From: Physocladia obscura
Taxonomy: Eukaryota; Chytridiomycota; Chytridiomycetes; Chytridiales; Chytriomycetaceae
DNA length: 14,631 nt
Assembly (NCBI GenBank): GCA_027596945.1
Contig: JADGJH010000771.1
Coordinates: forward strand, 1 to 14,631
Reading direction: 5' to 3'
The notes under the pieces were generated by a model, which had not been told where the DNA came from, made no database searches, and saw only the letters and a program-made list of their open reading frames with translations. Each line of letters starts with the position of its first letter. The first letter of the stretch is position 1. Of the stretch, positions 1 through 8,542 are shown in pieces. The position numbers and the translations under genes are program-made.

Positions 1-1593
1 AAAACAAAAAGCTCAACTTGCAAATACTTTTGGCAGGAAACCAATCTTTTTAATCTGTATTGTAATATTCGAACTTGGGTCTCTCCTGTGTGGTGCTTCT
101 AAGTCCATGGAAATGCTCATTATTTCTCGTGCAATTGCTGGCCTTGGATGTAGTGGAATTTTCGGTCTTGTCGACATTATTGTTGCAGATATTACCACTA
201 TTCGAGAGCGTGGCAAGTTTTACGCAGTTATGACAATGGTCTGGGCTTTTAGCTCTGCTGTTGGCCCTTTGATCGGGTAATTTTATAACTTTACATCAAG
301 CGAGATATTAAATTTACATTTGTAATTTTCTAGAGGCCTCTTTGTTGATCGTGTTAGTTGGCGGTGGATCTTTTACATCAATCTTCCTTTAGGTCTCATT
401 ACGCTTCCGCTAGTTAACCACTTTCTTCGCCTGCCATCTCCGAAACAAGAGAGTATCTATAGCGCGCTGGGTGGAATTGATTGGCTTGGCTCTTTTTTTA
501 TCGGTGCAGCTATTGCATGTTTTCTTATCGGAGTACAGGGTGCAGGGACGCAGTTCGATTGGAACTCTGCCGCTTTCATTTGCCTCATGATCTTGACAAT
601 AATTTTCGGTACTTTGTTTATATACGTTGAAGGATGGGTGACCAAGAATCCAGTAATCCCGTTAAGTCTGTTCCGTGACCGCAACGTTGTTGGAACATGT
701 CTTGCCGCGTTTTTTATTGGAATGACTTTCCTCCCAAATCTGTACATGCCTGAATGGTTCCAAGTTGTTCTAGGAGGTTAACAAGAGAAAACAATCTAAC
801 GCCAATAATTTTTTGGTTGCTAACATGCTTGAATTGTTTTCACAGTTGATGCCACAATGTCTGGAATTCGCACGTTTCCGTTCGTTTTTTCGATGCTTAT
901 TTTCCAGATTGCAACAAGCACTATTACAGACTCAACTGGAATCTGTTTCCCTTTCATTCCCATGGGCGCCGTCTTCTTTTCTGTCGGCGCAGGACTTTTA
1001 AGCATCCTTGACGCGTCATCAGAGTTGTGGAAACAAATTGTGTTCTTGTTCATTCTTGGAATCGGGCCTGGTCTTGCACTGAACTCGAATCTTGTATTGG
1101 TACAGACTGGGCTTTCTGGCAACGCAATTGCAGTTGCGATTTCTACGTAAGCATTTACGCAATATTTTTCATTCAAAACCCATATTTAAACCGAAAAAAA
1201 TATTATCATTATGAAAACAGGCTCAATCTAATTCAAGTTCTTGGAAGCACAATTTCGCCTGCAATTGGAGCAGCTATTTTCAACAGCGAAATTGCAAACC
1301 ACATTAACACAAATTTGGCTTCAGCAAACATCACAATCACGGTTCCGGCCGGCTATGATCCGTCTATCATTTATACAGACCCGACCGTTGTCCATAACAC
1401 GGAAATTATCGCTTCTGGAAGTCTCGCACAGCTAGCATTAATTAACGCGTATGTACAAACAATATCAACAGAGTTTTTGATCGGAGTTGCGTTTGGAGGT
1501 GGATTACTTGTTGTTTCGTTGCTTATGAATAAGAAGCGACTGCCTGTGCATACAGAAAACAAAGAGGTGGAATTGAATTTTATTGAAGCTTAA
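1..1593 (+). CDS. DHA2-family major facilitator multidrug exporter, 5' end cut by window
   Basis: The product is a plasma- or vacuolar-membrane proton-coupled exporter of drugs or metabolites (MFS, 14-helix DHA2 type by family resemblance). Exons read as 2-276, 334-776, 846-1146 and 1221-1593, with GT..AG introns of 57, 69 and 74 nt. They join in frame into about 463 residues. Visible motifs are the loop 2-3 motif A remnant QLANTFGRK (residues 5-13), the helix-5 motif C VGPLIGG (87-93, split by intron 1), and the family stretch WRWIFYINLPLG just after it. A series of hydrophobic segments follows, plus a late extracellular-type loop rich in Asn and Thr before the last helix. The start and first two helices lie upstream of the window. 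The first ten bases (A-rich, ending AG) could be an intron tail, so the first three residues are unsure. The usual family length is about 500-600 residues, so roughly 80-100 are missing. Substrate cannot be told. The tail of the gene converges on the Sel1-repeat gene. Confidence 0.94.
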
Positions 1594-1681
1594 TTCAATT
1601 TGGCTTTAAGCATGGCAGCGGAAAATGTTCTTAATTTTTCGGTGCTTCGTAACTTCATTTGATGCGTTAGAGAGTTAGATA

Positions 1682-1687
1682 TTTATT
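1682..1687 (-). terminator. Putative poly(A) signal of the Sel1-repeat gene
   Basis: TTTATT on the plus strand reads AATAAA on the minus strand, 165 bases past the Sel1-gene stop. It lies beyond the opposing gene's signal, so the two convergent transcripts would overlap. Confidence 0.4.
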
Positions 1688-1749
1688 GAGCAAAGAATTC
1701 ACATTTCGACAATAACGGTTAAAATTGGTTTTTTTTCTAAAAGTTTTCC

Positions 1750-1755
1750 AATAAA
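1750..1755 (+). terminator. Putative poly(A) signal of the exporter gene
   Basis: AATAAA lies 157 bases after the exporter stop codon, in an AT-rich 3' flank. It is assigned by hexamer match and position only. Confidence 0.45.
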
Positions 1756-1851
1756 ATTTTTAATTTGAGCATTAAATGATTGAAAGCAATGAAACTTAAG
1801 CTGAAAAGTTTTGAGGAAGTTGGCTCTGCTGAAGTATTTTTCGGAGAAAAA

Positions 1852-3896
1852 TTAATTCTCATCTCCAAGTCTGGTCATGTAATGCTTGATTTTTCTGCAA
1901 TTATTCTTGCAAATTTTGCACCAATCCTTGTTGCCCACCCAAAGCGCAACTTGGGGAACTCCGAAGAGCATTAGCATTTTTTCTTTCGAAAATTTCGGTT
2001 TCAAAGTTGTTCGATCAGATGAAATGTTTAAAATTTTAGACAATTGAGTCGTGCTGAGAATATCTTGGCTATTGAAGAACGATAGAATGAGCATGATAAT
2101 CTCTGTTGGAAGTATCGCAATAGATGTTGCTTGTTTTGGCAAAACGATTTCATCACTTTCTAAATATGATTCGGCACCATTTTTCAAACTAATTGAGGGA
2201 AACATCATTTCAGCAACAGTCTTGTTTGAATAATATGATGGATTCAAGTTCATTGAAGGAGACGAGTTTCTGGTATTAAGACCAAGTCTTTCCAAGAGCT
2301 GCTCAGTGGCATCGTCGTAACTTGGATGATATTTCCTTTCCGCGATTATTCTCATTGGCGAAGGAGACAGTGACGGAGCACGTAATCGTACAGGTTGGAT
2401 AGAATATCGATTCTTTGAAGTTTTCCGATTTCTTTTGACTTGGTCTTCAGTTAAAATACGGCCAGCCAGCAAAGGACGCGCAGCAATAAGCAATTCAAGA
2501 GCAATACTCTCAGCAAGTCTCGATTTCGCTTCCTTTGAACCTCTTGCGGCTGCCTGCCAAAAGTAAGAACGTGCAATAAGTGCATCGCGAGAAGATGTGC
2601 CAATTGCAGCATCAAAGCAAATTGCAACACTCAGAACAGAAAGAACATGGTTTTGATTTGCGGCAGTGCGAAACAAAGCGAGAGCCTGTGAGTCATCACG
2701 GGCTACACCGAAACCGTCATGATGACAACGAGCCAAATTATATGCGGCATGCGGGTGGCCAGCTGTAGCAGCTGTACGGTAGTGATGAACAGCTGCTGAT
2801 GCATCTTGCTGAAGACCAACACCTTGCTCACGAAAAATACCAAGAACATTGTGCGCGTTGATGCTGCCAAAGACAGCTGCGCGTGTGTACCATTCGGCAG
2901 CAATACGCGTGTCGCGTTCGATACCGAGACCACGTTCAAAAAGTGTGCCGATATTGTAAATTGCAGCCGCGTCACGTTGCTCTGCTGCTCGAATATACCA
3001 GCGCAATCCTAATGCGGGGATACGTTGCGCCCCGCCAGCCCCTTCTGTGTGTAGATTTCCGAGCATATTCATGGCACCAGCCTGTCCTTGTACAGCCGCG
3101 CGTTGGCACCACACGTACGCGTTCGTATCCAATTCTTTATCCTTGGCGGTCCCGATTCCATTATAATAGCAAAGAGCAACACAAAACTGCGCTGCAGGAT
3201 GATTATTAGTCGCTAAAATTTGAAGCCATGATAAGCTACTGCTAGGGCTTCTTGGTTTGTTATTTCGAAGGAGCGCCGAAAGTGTTGTTCGGTAATGTTC
3301 GGCTAATTGTTGATCAATCGTTATATTTGGTCGCCCGTGCATTTTTAGAAAAGCTAGTCGTGCTAGAGCAAATGTGCACCCCATCCCTGCGGCCAAATTG
3401 TAGAGTCTACACAAAAATAAATTGGTTTCATGACATATGAAACAAGGAGATTTTACCTTTCCGCTTTCAGATAGTCTGGCTCCTCCATTCCCGCAAGTCC
3501 AAATTCGTTAAAAAAAGCAACCACAGATACTGCAATTGACAATTTTTTGTATGTGGAGATATGAATGGCTTGTTCAAACAGCTGAAGAGCTTCTTTTTCA
3601 ACTTTGATAACTTCGGCCTCACTCAAAGCCTTGTTGGTATCCGCGAAAGGAAAGTAAGAGAGCAAATTACTGTTCACTAACGCATGATTACTACTTTCAT
3701 TGATGCTTGTTGTGTCAGATTCAGGCGCCGGATGCAGCTGCAGGAGTGACTCATCAGTTACTGCGTCCACGGTAATCCTGGCGTTGCCATTTCTGGATTT
3801 GGCTAATACAACTGTGCCACGGATAAAGAAGGCAAAAGCACGGAATCGGCGGTAAGCCCATGTTTTTCTGTCACTTTGTGCTCTCAAGCTCGCCAT
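1852..3896 (-). CDS. Sel1-repeat protein with F-box-like C-terminal segment
   Basis: There are two exons, 3457-3896 and 1852-3406, joined over a 50-nt GT..AG intron that splits an Arg codon (residue 147) and gives 664 residues. The ATG at 3896 has A at -3 and G at +4, and an in-frame stop lies upstream with no earlier ATG between. About six Sel1-like repeats of 36-41 residues span residues 217-442. They are recognisable by repeated A-x-Y/F-N-L/I-G and G-x-G-x-x-x-D patterns such as AAIYNIGTLFERGLG. A basic Ser-rich linker (about 464-500) and a low-complexity stretch follow. Then comes an F-box-like helix pair starting LPTEIIMLILSFF (579-591), and a terminal CKICKNNC segment (643-650) that resembles a small Cys cluster. 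Sel1 repeats are alpha-helical adaptor scaffolds. An F-box would suggest binding to Skp1 in an SCF ubiquitin ligase, but this is inferred from a short match. Fungal Nif1-type cell-cycle regulators are a possible relative, not established. No signal peptide is evident. Confidence 0.9.
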
Positions 3897-4132
3897 TCTG
3901 TGGCAACAAATTTGAAACCAAAGAAAAGATGAACGAATAATTTGAAACCATTAGTAATAATTTATTGACTTAAAAAAAGATTTAAAAGGTAAAAGAGAAC
4001 TTAGCTAGTCCATAGTCTGTTCCTTTTCATTAATAAAAGAAAAAAAATTAATTTTTGGAGGTATAACCAATATGGCCGATTTTTTTAAAAAAAAACAGAA
4101 AATAGAAACAAAAAACAAACGCAACAAGGTAA
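3897..4132. promoter_or_regulatory. Divergent intergenic region, Sel1 gene / zinc-finger gene
   Basis: This 236-bp AT-rich spacer must hold the upstream elements of the Sel1 gene (minus) and at least the 5' leader of the zinc-finger gene (plus). It contains a 12-base direct repeat, aatttgaaacca, at 3909-3920 and 3939-3950, exactly 30 bp apart, and an A-rich leader before 4133. No clear TATA box is placed at a useful distance from either start. Confidence 0.4.
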
Positions 4133-4254
4133 ATGCGGCCGGAACATGGCAAAATGGAATATGCATTGATGGAAGAAGAGAAAATGGACGAAATAGAATC
4201 GCTAGAACACGTTACTGCAATGAATTCGCCCACGACCTTGTTTCAGCCATTTAA
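4072..4254 (+). promoter_or_regulatory. Upstream ORF overlapping the zinc-finger start, or alternative first exon
   Basis: ATG at 4072 opens a 60-codon frame that runs past the zinc-finger start at 4133 in another frame. Its context (A at -3, G at +4) is stronger than that of the 4133 ATG (T at -3). Two readings are possible. It may be an overlapping uORF that restrains translation of the main frame. Alternatively it may be a real first exon of 19 codons (4072-4128), spliced from GTAAAT at 4129 to TTTCAG at 4241-4246, which enters the zinc-finger frame in phase 0 at 4247. The Lys/Asn-rich peptide looks like A-rich leader rather than protein, so the uORF reading is slightly preferred. Confidence 0.35.
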
Positions 4255-5113
4255 CCACACCTCAGATCAAATCTTTCCCAGTCACAGTTCAGTGATTTTT
4301 GAGCCAAATTCGGCTTCAAATAGCTACATACACCATGCCGATTCCAGTGATCTAATTAACACAAGCAGCGAAAATCCTACCCCACACGCCGGCTTTCATC
4401 CTCAATTTGATTTGCCAAGATATCCTGAGGCTCCTGCTTCAGCATCTTTCATATCCCAATGGAATCTACCTATGTCGCGGGATATGGATCCCATGTCTTA
4501 CGGCGCTCCGGCAGAGCTGTTTACTGCTATTAATCAAGTTCCACTTGCAACAACACCGCTGCCACTGAATCCACACACTGCACGGCAGAGAAATTCTTCA
4601 GAAAGTCTATCGGAAGTGCTCGAAAGCAGTGATTCTACAGATAGTTATCAGCCTAAAAAACCGACATTGACTGCCAAGCCTGCTGTACCAACAATGGCGA
4701 CACGTCAAACAAGAGCCAAAAAGCAAAACCGCGAAAACCAACATTCGACCAGTGAAGAAAAAGACGAGCACGAGAATACAGGCAAAGCTGGGACAAGCTC
4801 AATAGCGGCAGTAACAATGACAGAACATAAGGAACGAAAAAAAACAATCTATAAATGTGATACTTGCGCGTATAAATGCCCACGCAAGTCAAATATGGTG
4901 CAGCATCTGCGAACGCACGACTTGAACAAGGAGACTTTTTCTTGCAGAGAATGCCCAAGAACTTTCAGCAGGATGAAAGACCTTCAACGTCATGGCAGTG
5001 TTCATGATGAACAGAGTAGATATCGTTGTACAGAATGTGGATTATCTTATAAACGGAAAGATGGATTACAAAGACACGAACAAAATAAACATAGCGGCAA
5101 AAAGAAGGGTTAA
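4133..5113 (+). CDS. C2H2 zinc-finger protein (three C-terminal fingers), probable transcription factor
   Basis: The unspliced frame encodes 326 residues. Three C2H2 fingers sit at the C terminus. Finger 1 has C242, C245, H258 and H262; finger 2 has C271, C274, H287 and H291; finger 3 has C299, C302, H315 and H320. All show C-X2-C-X12-H spacing, with X3 or X4 before the last His. The linkers do not match the TGEKP consensus. The preceding 240 residues are low in order. An acidic start (about 8-28) resembles an activation segment, then come Ser/Pro/Asn-rich stretches, an acidic Ser cluster (SESLSEVLESSDSTDS) and a basic Lys/Arg/Gln stretch before the fingers. Family knowledge points to nuclear sequence-specific DNA binding; the target is unknown. 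The start is uncertain: a spliced form beginning at 4072 would replace residues 1-38 (see the upstream ORF entry). The last residues are Lys-rich. Confidence 0.9.
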   Translation: MRPEHGKMEYALMEEEKMDEIESLEHVTAMNSPTTLFQPFNHTSDQIFPSHSSVIFEPNSASNSYIHHADSSDLINTSSENPTPHAGFHPQFDLPRYPEAPASASFISQWNLPMSRDMDPMSYGAPAELFTAINQVPLATTPLPLNPHTARQRNSSESLSEVLESSDSTDSYQPKKPTLTAKPAVPTMATRQTRAKKQNRENQHSTSEEKDEHENTGKAGTSSIAAVTMTEHKERKKTIYKCDTCAYKCPRKSNMVQHLRTHDLNKETFSCRECPRTFSRMKDLQRHGSVHDEQSRYRCTECGLSYKRKDGLQRHEQNKHSGKKKG

Positions 5114-5364
5114 GGGCTAATTTATGATATTTATTTGTAAAGACTATGCCTCAGATACAATACCAAAATATACCCTCGCTATGTACTTGATTTTTTTTGG
5201 AAAGTTTGAAGTACGCATCACATGAAGGCAGTCAGCAAAAATCAAGTTAAAATACACTCATACTTAACAACTATTGGAAGAGGAGAGAAAGAAAAAACGG
5301 AAACCAAAAGCATCACACAAATCAGTCAGCTTTGTGAATTTAATCAAATCTTCGTCATTGATAT
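5114..5364. other. 3' flank of zinc-finger gene, nothing recognised
   Basis: AT-rich sequence between the zinc-finger stop and the end of the Vps4-like relic. No AATAAA hexamer or RNA gene was seen. Short open frames here run opposite to or across the relic and have no protein-like composition. Confidence 0.4.
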
Positions 5365-6282
5365 TATTTTTCCTATTCGAACAGCGCCTAGAAAATCGTT
5401 TATAGTCAAATTCGGTTCGAAGAATTCATCTGCTTCGACGTCTGTCCAAAATTTCTCAGCAGTTCCATCAGCGCCTGCAGAGCAAGGGTTTAAATAAGTT
5501 GTTATGATGTTCAGATCGTTATGATTGAGCAATTACCTGGATTTTTTTAATAGATCATCAAAAAAAAAAAAAAACTATTCGGAAGTAATTATAACTTTGG
5601 ATGTCACGAATAGGCTTTATCAATGCATCCTTGACAACAACTGCAACGTTCTGCCTGAAAATCTAGAAAATTTTCATGCTTATTTAATCAAGACTCAATT
5701 TAATCAATGGATTTAGATACTAACTTCTCTGTCGAATTCTCTAGAAATTATTCAGTTCTAGTTTACATGAAATGGATCTAGTATCCAATAGAAACATTGG
5801 TGAGCGTCATTTGTTTCGGACCCAATATAAATTCAGTTTTCGAATTTGTATTAAATATCTATTTCACTTGTATTACCGTCTGCAAATAGTGGGAGCCAGT
5901 TGCAACGGAATATTTATGACACCTTAAACGAGAACACCGTCCGAGCGTTTCTGCCAACGAATCAATTTTATCAATAAAAATAACCGAAAGCTTCGCTTCA
6001 ATGGCAAGAACGAAGAGTTGCTGGAAAACCCTTTCACCTTCACTATCCATCTGCTTAAAAAAAAGTATTATTCAACTCAAAAAGCTAGTACTTACACCAT
6101 TGTGCAAAATACCTCCCCAAGTTTTTGCGAAAACTTGATTTGGAAAATATCAAAACTACTGCACCTTCTCGACTGGCAATATAGACCCGAATGCACATCA
6201 AGTAAATGGAAAGAGTATACGCAGCTCTCATTATCTTCTTTCATGGTGCACAATAATTATGAACTATGTTAGAGTTAGTAGA
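5365..6282 (-). pseudogene. Decayed Vps4-family AAA ATPase, N-terminal part missing
   Basis: Read on the minus strand, ordered fragments match Vps4 from the nucleotide-binding core to near the C terminus. They are: a vestige of the Walker A region near 6240-6282 with a stop in place of the GTGKT core; EGAVVLIFSKSSF (about 6128-6166); SEGERVFQQLF followed by SVIFIDKIDS (Walker B, 5958-5987, with Lys at 5967-5969 where the family has catalytic Glu); ATN and FDREVSI vestiges (about 5712-5800); VVVKDALIKPIRDIQS (5594-5641); and NPCSAGADGTAEKFW to FLGAVR (5377-5490). The last two are the signature Vps4 C-terminal segments (DAL-QP-R-VQS; TPCSPGDPGA-W-DV). Fragments lie in different frames with several stops, and splice-site-like remnants survive between some. 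In living cells Vps4 disassembles ESCRT-III; this copy lacks Walker A, the catalytic Glu and the N-terminal MIT domain, so it is almost surely dead. Boundaries are approximate. Confidence 0.85.
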
Positions 6283-6334
6283 GTTCCCAAATAAATACGA
6301 GTGATGCGCACCCCAAGAAAGCCAACGTTCACGA

Positions 6335-6340
6335 TTTATT
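6335..6340 (-). terminator. Putative poly(A) signal of coronin
   Basis: TTTATT on the plus strand reads AATAAA on the minus strand, 114 bases beyond the coronin stop codon. Confidence 0.5.
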
Positions 6341-6453
6341 TTAAACCTGTTGCGCGAACAAAACTTTCGTTTTTCAAAGCAGAGAAACAAATCAATTGGC
6401 AAAAACAGGAAAATGTGAACATAAAACGCAAACAGATACGCAAAAAACGAAAT

Positions 6454-8542
6454 TTACGAAGAAGCTTTCAATTGCTCAAGTTGAGCTTCCAGTTGTCTGA
6501 TACGAGCATCCTTACTGTTAACCTGAACCTTCAACTCGTCATTTTCTCTTCTCAAGCTGTTGACAGTATCCTGTAATTCCTTTTCGCTAATCACGGGAGT
6601 TCTAGAGCCAGAACCAGAGCCAGATGGACGGCCTGGTGATGAAATATCAACAGTTCCAGTTGTAACAAACGCCGCAGCTGAAACACTAGGAGCAAATCCT
6701 TTCTCAAGTGAAATAAGAATTGGATTGGCGGTTTTTCCTGCGAAGAACTCATCACTGGTAAGTGCAGCCTGTGGGCCTGCAGTGTCTGGGAAAATATCAG
6801 CTTGAAATGTATCCGCCTTGATAGGTTATGCATGTTTAGCGAATCTGTACACACAAAACGCGGACAATTGCTTTACCTTTCGCGGCACTTTCATTGAGAT
6901 TGGCTCCACCATTGTCGGGTGCACTTTGAAAATTCTTGCAACCTCACATTCATTGATAGCGCAAGCGCGTTTTGGAAGAAATCCAATACCACGAAGAGAG
7001 TCTTGAGACTTGTACTCAGACAACAAATAAAGGCTTTTATCATCATCAACCCATTCATAGTATCTAATATTTCCGTCTCCCTTTCCGGCAACGTACAGCA
7101 TATTCGTATCGTTATCGTACTTTGGAATAAGCAATCTGAAAACGAAAAACAGATTTAAAAAAAAAAAAAGCGACGAAAAAAAATACCCAGATGCGTTATC
7201 GACTGTTTCGCTCTTCAACGGCTCGCCACTTTCCAAGTTTGCGTGATCCCATACGAAAAGTTGCCTCTCAGAACTTCTGCTGAACCCAGTAGTTACAAAT
7301 TTATCATTAGAGCCCAGCCATTCCACTCGTGATCCCTTGATTCCTTGGTGTCCGTTAATTTCGTTAACTACAGCTCCAGTTCTAACGTCGAAAATTCGAA
7401 GTTTTTTGTCTTTGCAAGTGGTAGCGACAAGGGTGCCGTTGTAGTTGAACGTAAGGCCTTGAATCAAATCGGCATGGACATTCGCGAGCTCCGATCGCTG
7501 CTGTCCCGTTGATATATCCCAGATTTTCACAGTGTAATCCGCAGAAGCTGAAAGGAGAACATTGTCGGCTGTTGGATGAAACAAAATGTGGCCAACCTGC
7601 AGGTTATTTTTGTTTCATACATTATTTGGAGGCTGGTAAGAGTCACATTCGTTTACCTTTCTGCCGTGTCCATTCAACGTCAGAACAGGTGCCTCGACAT
7701 TCGCAGTCGGTCCACCTTCTGGAATTTGCCAAACCATAACTCTACTGTCTTCAGAAGCGGAAGCAACGATATGATCATTGAAAGGGTTAAAGTCGGTGTC
7801 TGCGTAATTTCATGTTTAATTTGACTGAAATAATTATTAACACCTAAAACTAACGAACCGAGAACAGCACTCGAATGCCCCAAGAAAAGTGGCACGTCAA
7901 GTTTTCCCGTGTTCGCTAAAGGAATGACAGCAAATGCTCCACCTGCAAAACACGGATAAAGTTCAGAAAGAAAACAAAAACGATTGAATTAAACCTCCTC
8001 CAACTTCAATATTCACGGATATAAAGAGTGAGTTTGCTTTCACTAAGTTGCTATCCCAAGCAGAGCGAGAGACCTGAATAATGAAATATTTTTTTAAAAT
8101 TATCCCTTGTGCCTTGAAAACACTCAAAATCGCCTATTCCAACAGTCGCTTTACCTTAAGATTATCATAGCAGTTTTCTTTCTTGTTTGGAGTACCGAAA
8201 ACGTGACGGTCTGGATTGGAAAATGAGTCATTTAGATGGTTCTCCTTTTCCAATTTGTGGATGCCCCATAAAAAAGTTATGCGTGTCAAAAAGGAAATCC
8301 GGCAACAAAGAATAAATCGACGAGGCAAGTTCGCAATCGATCACATCTGTTACGAAGTTTTGAGACGTAGTGGTTGCATCATGACGTCATTGCCAACACA
8401 AACACTTGTGATCGCTTGGTTAACCTTTCGACAAATTCCACTCAGCCCATGGGCAGTCTTCCGGTCGTCAGATTCTCGGACAAGAGGAGACAGCTAGTTT
8501 TGGGCGTTACTTACATTTAGAAGCGCGAACGAATCGAGACAT
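6454..8542 (-). CDS. crn1: Coronin, actin-binding WD-repeat protein
   Basis: Eight exons on the minus strand: 8515-8542, 8155-8210, 7995-8073, 7859-7942, 7657-7799, 7187-7596, 6877-7135 and 6454-6816. All junctions are GT..AG and stay in frame, giving 473 residues. The N terminus MSRFVRASKYRHVFG is the conserved coronin start; its first nine codons form a mini-exon before a 304-nt intron, far longer than the other six (51-81 nt). The beta-propeller follows (about 15-350), with family landmarks SAWDSN, GGGGAFAVIPL, GHSSAVLD, VMVWQIPEGG, HPTADNVLLSA and VKIWD. The coronin-specific extension has AGKGDGNIRYYEW and GFLPKR, then VPRK-ADTFQADIFPDTAGP. A Ser/Gly/Pro linker (about 411-427) leads to a C-terminal coiled coil (431-470) used for oligomerisation. 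Coronins bundle actin filaments and regulate Arp2/3 and cofilin at the cell cortex and endocytic patches. The gene is transcribed away from the NADPH oxidase. The donor of intron 4 (GTTCGT) is atypical but gives the family sequence. Confidence 0.97.

Noticed and set aside
276..1220. Apparent stop codons and frame changes in the exporter, suggesting a pseudogene
   Set aside because: Three short GT..AG introns restore one frame exactly and keep the family sequence at each junction.
2580..3209. Several plus-strand and minus-strand frames of 60-108 codons inside the Sel1 gene
   Set aside because: They are shadows of the Sel1-repeat exon, which has a continuous repeat pattern.
5222..5716. Two plus-strand open frames (5222-5497 and 5525-5716)
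   Set aside because: They lie opposite the Vps4 relic, whose minus-strand reading shows clear family motifs; the plus-strand peptides do not resemble proteins.
6018..6576. Plus-strand open frames over the relic's upper end and the coronin 3' end
   Set aside because: They are antisense to the relic and to coronin's coiled-coil exon, with no recognisable motif.
8211..8514. Possible C/D-box snoRNA in coronin intron 1 (a TGATG-like box near 8380)
   Set aside because: The C box is imperfect and no properly placed CTGA box follows within about 100 bases.
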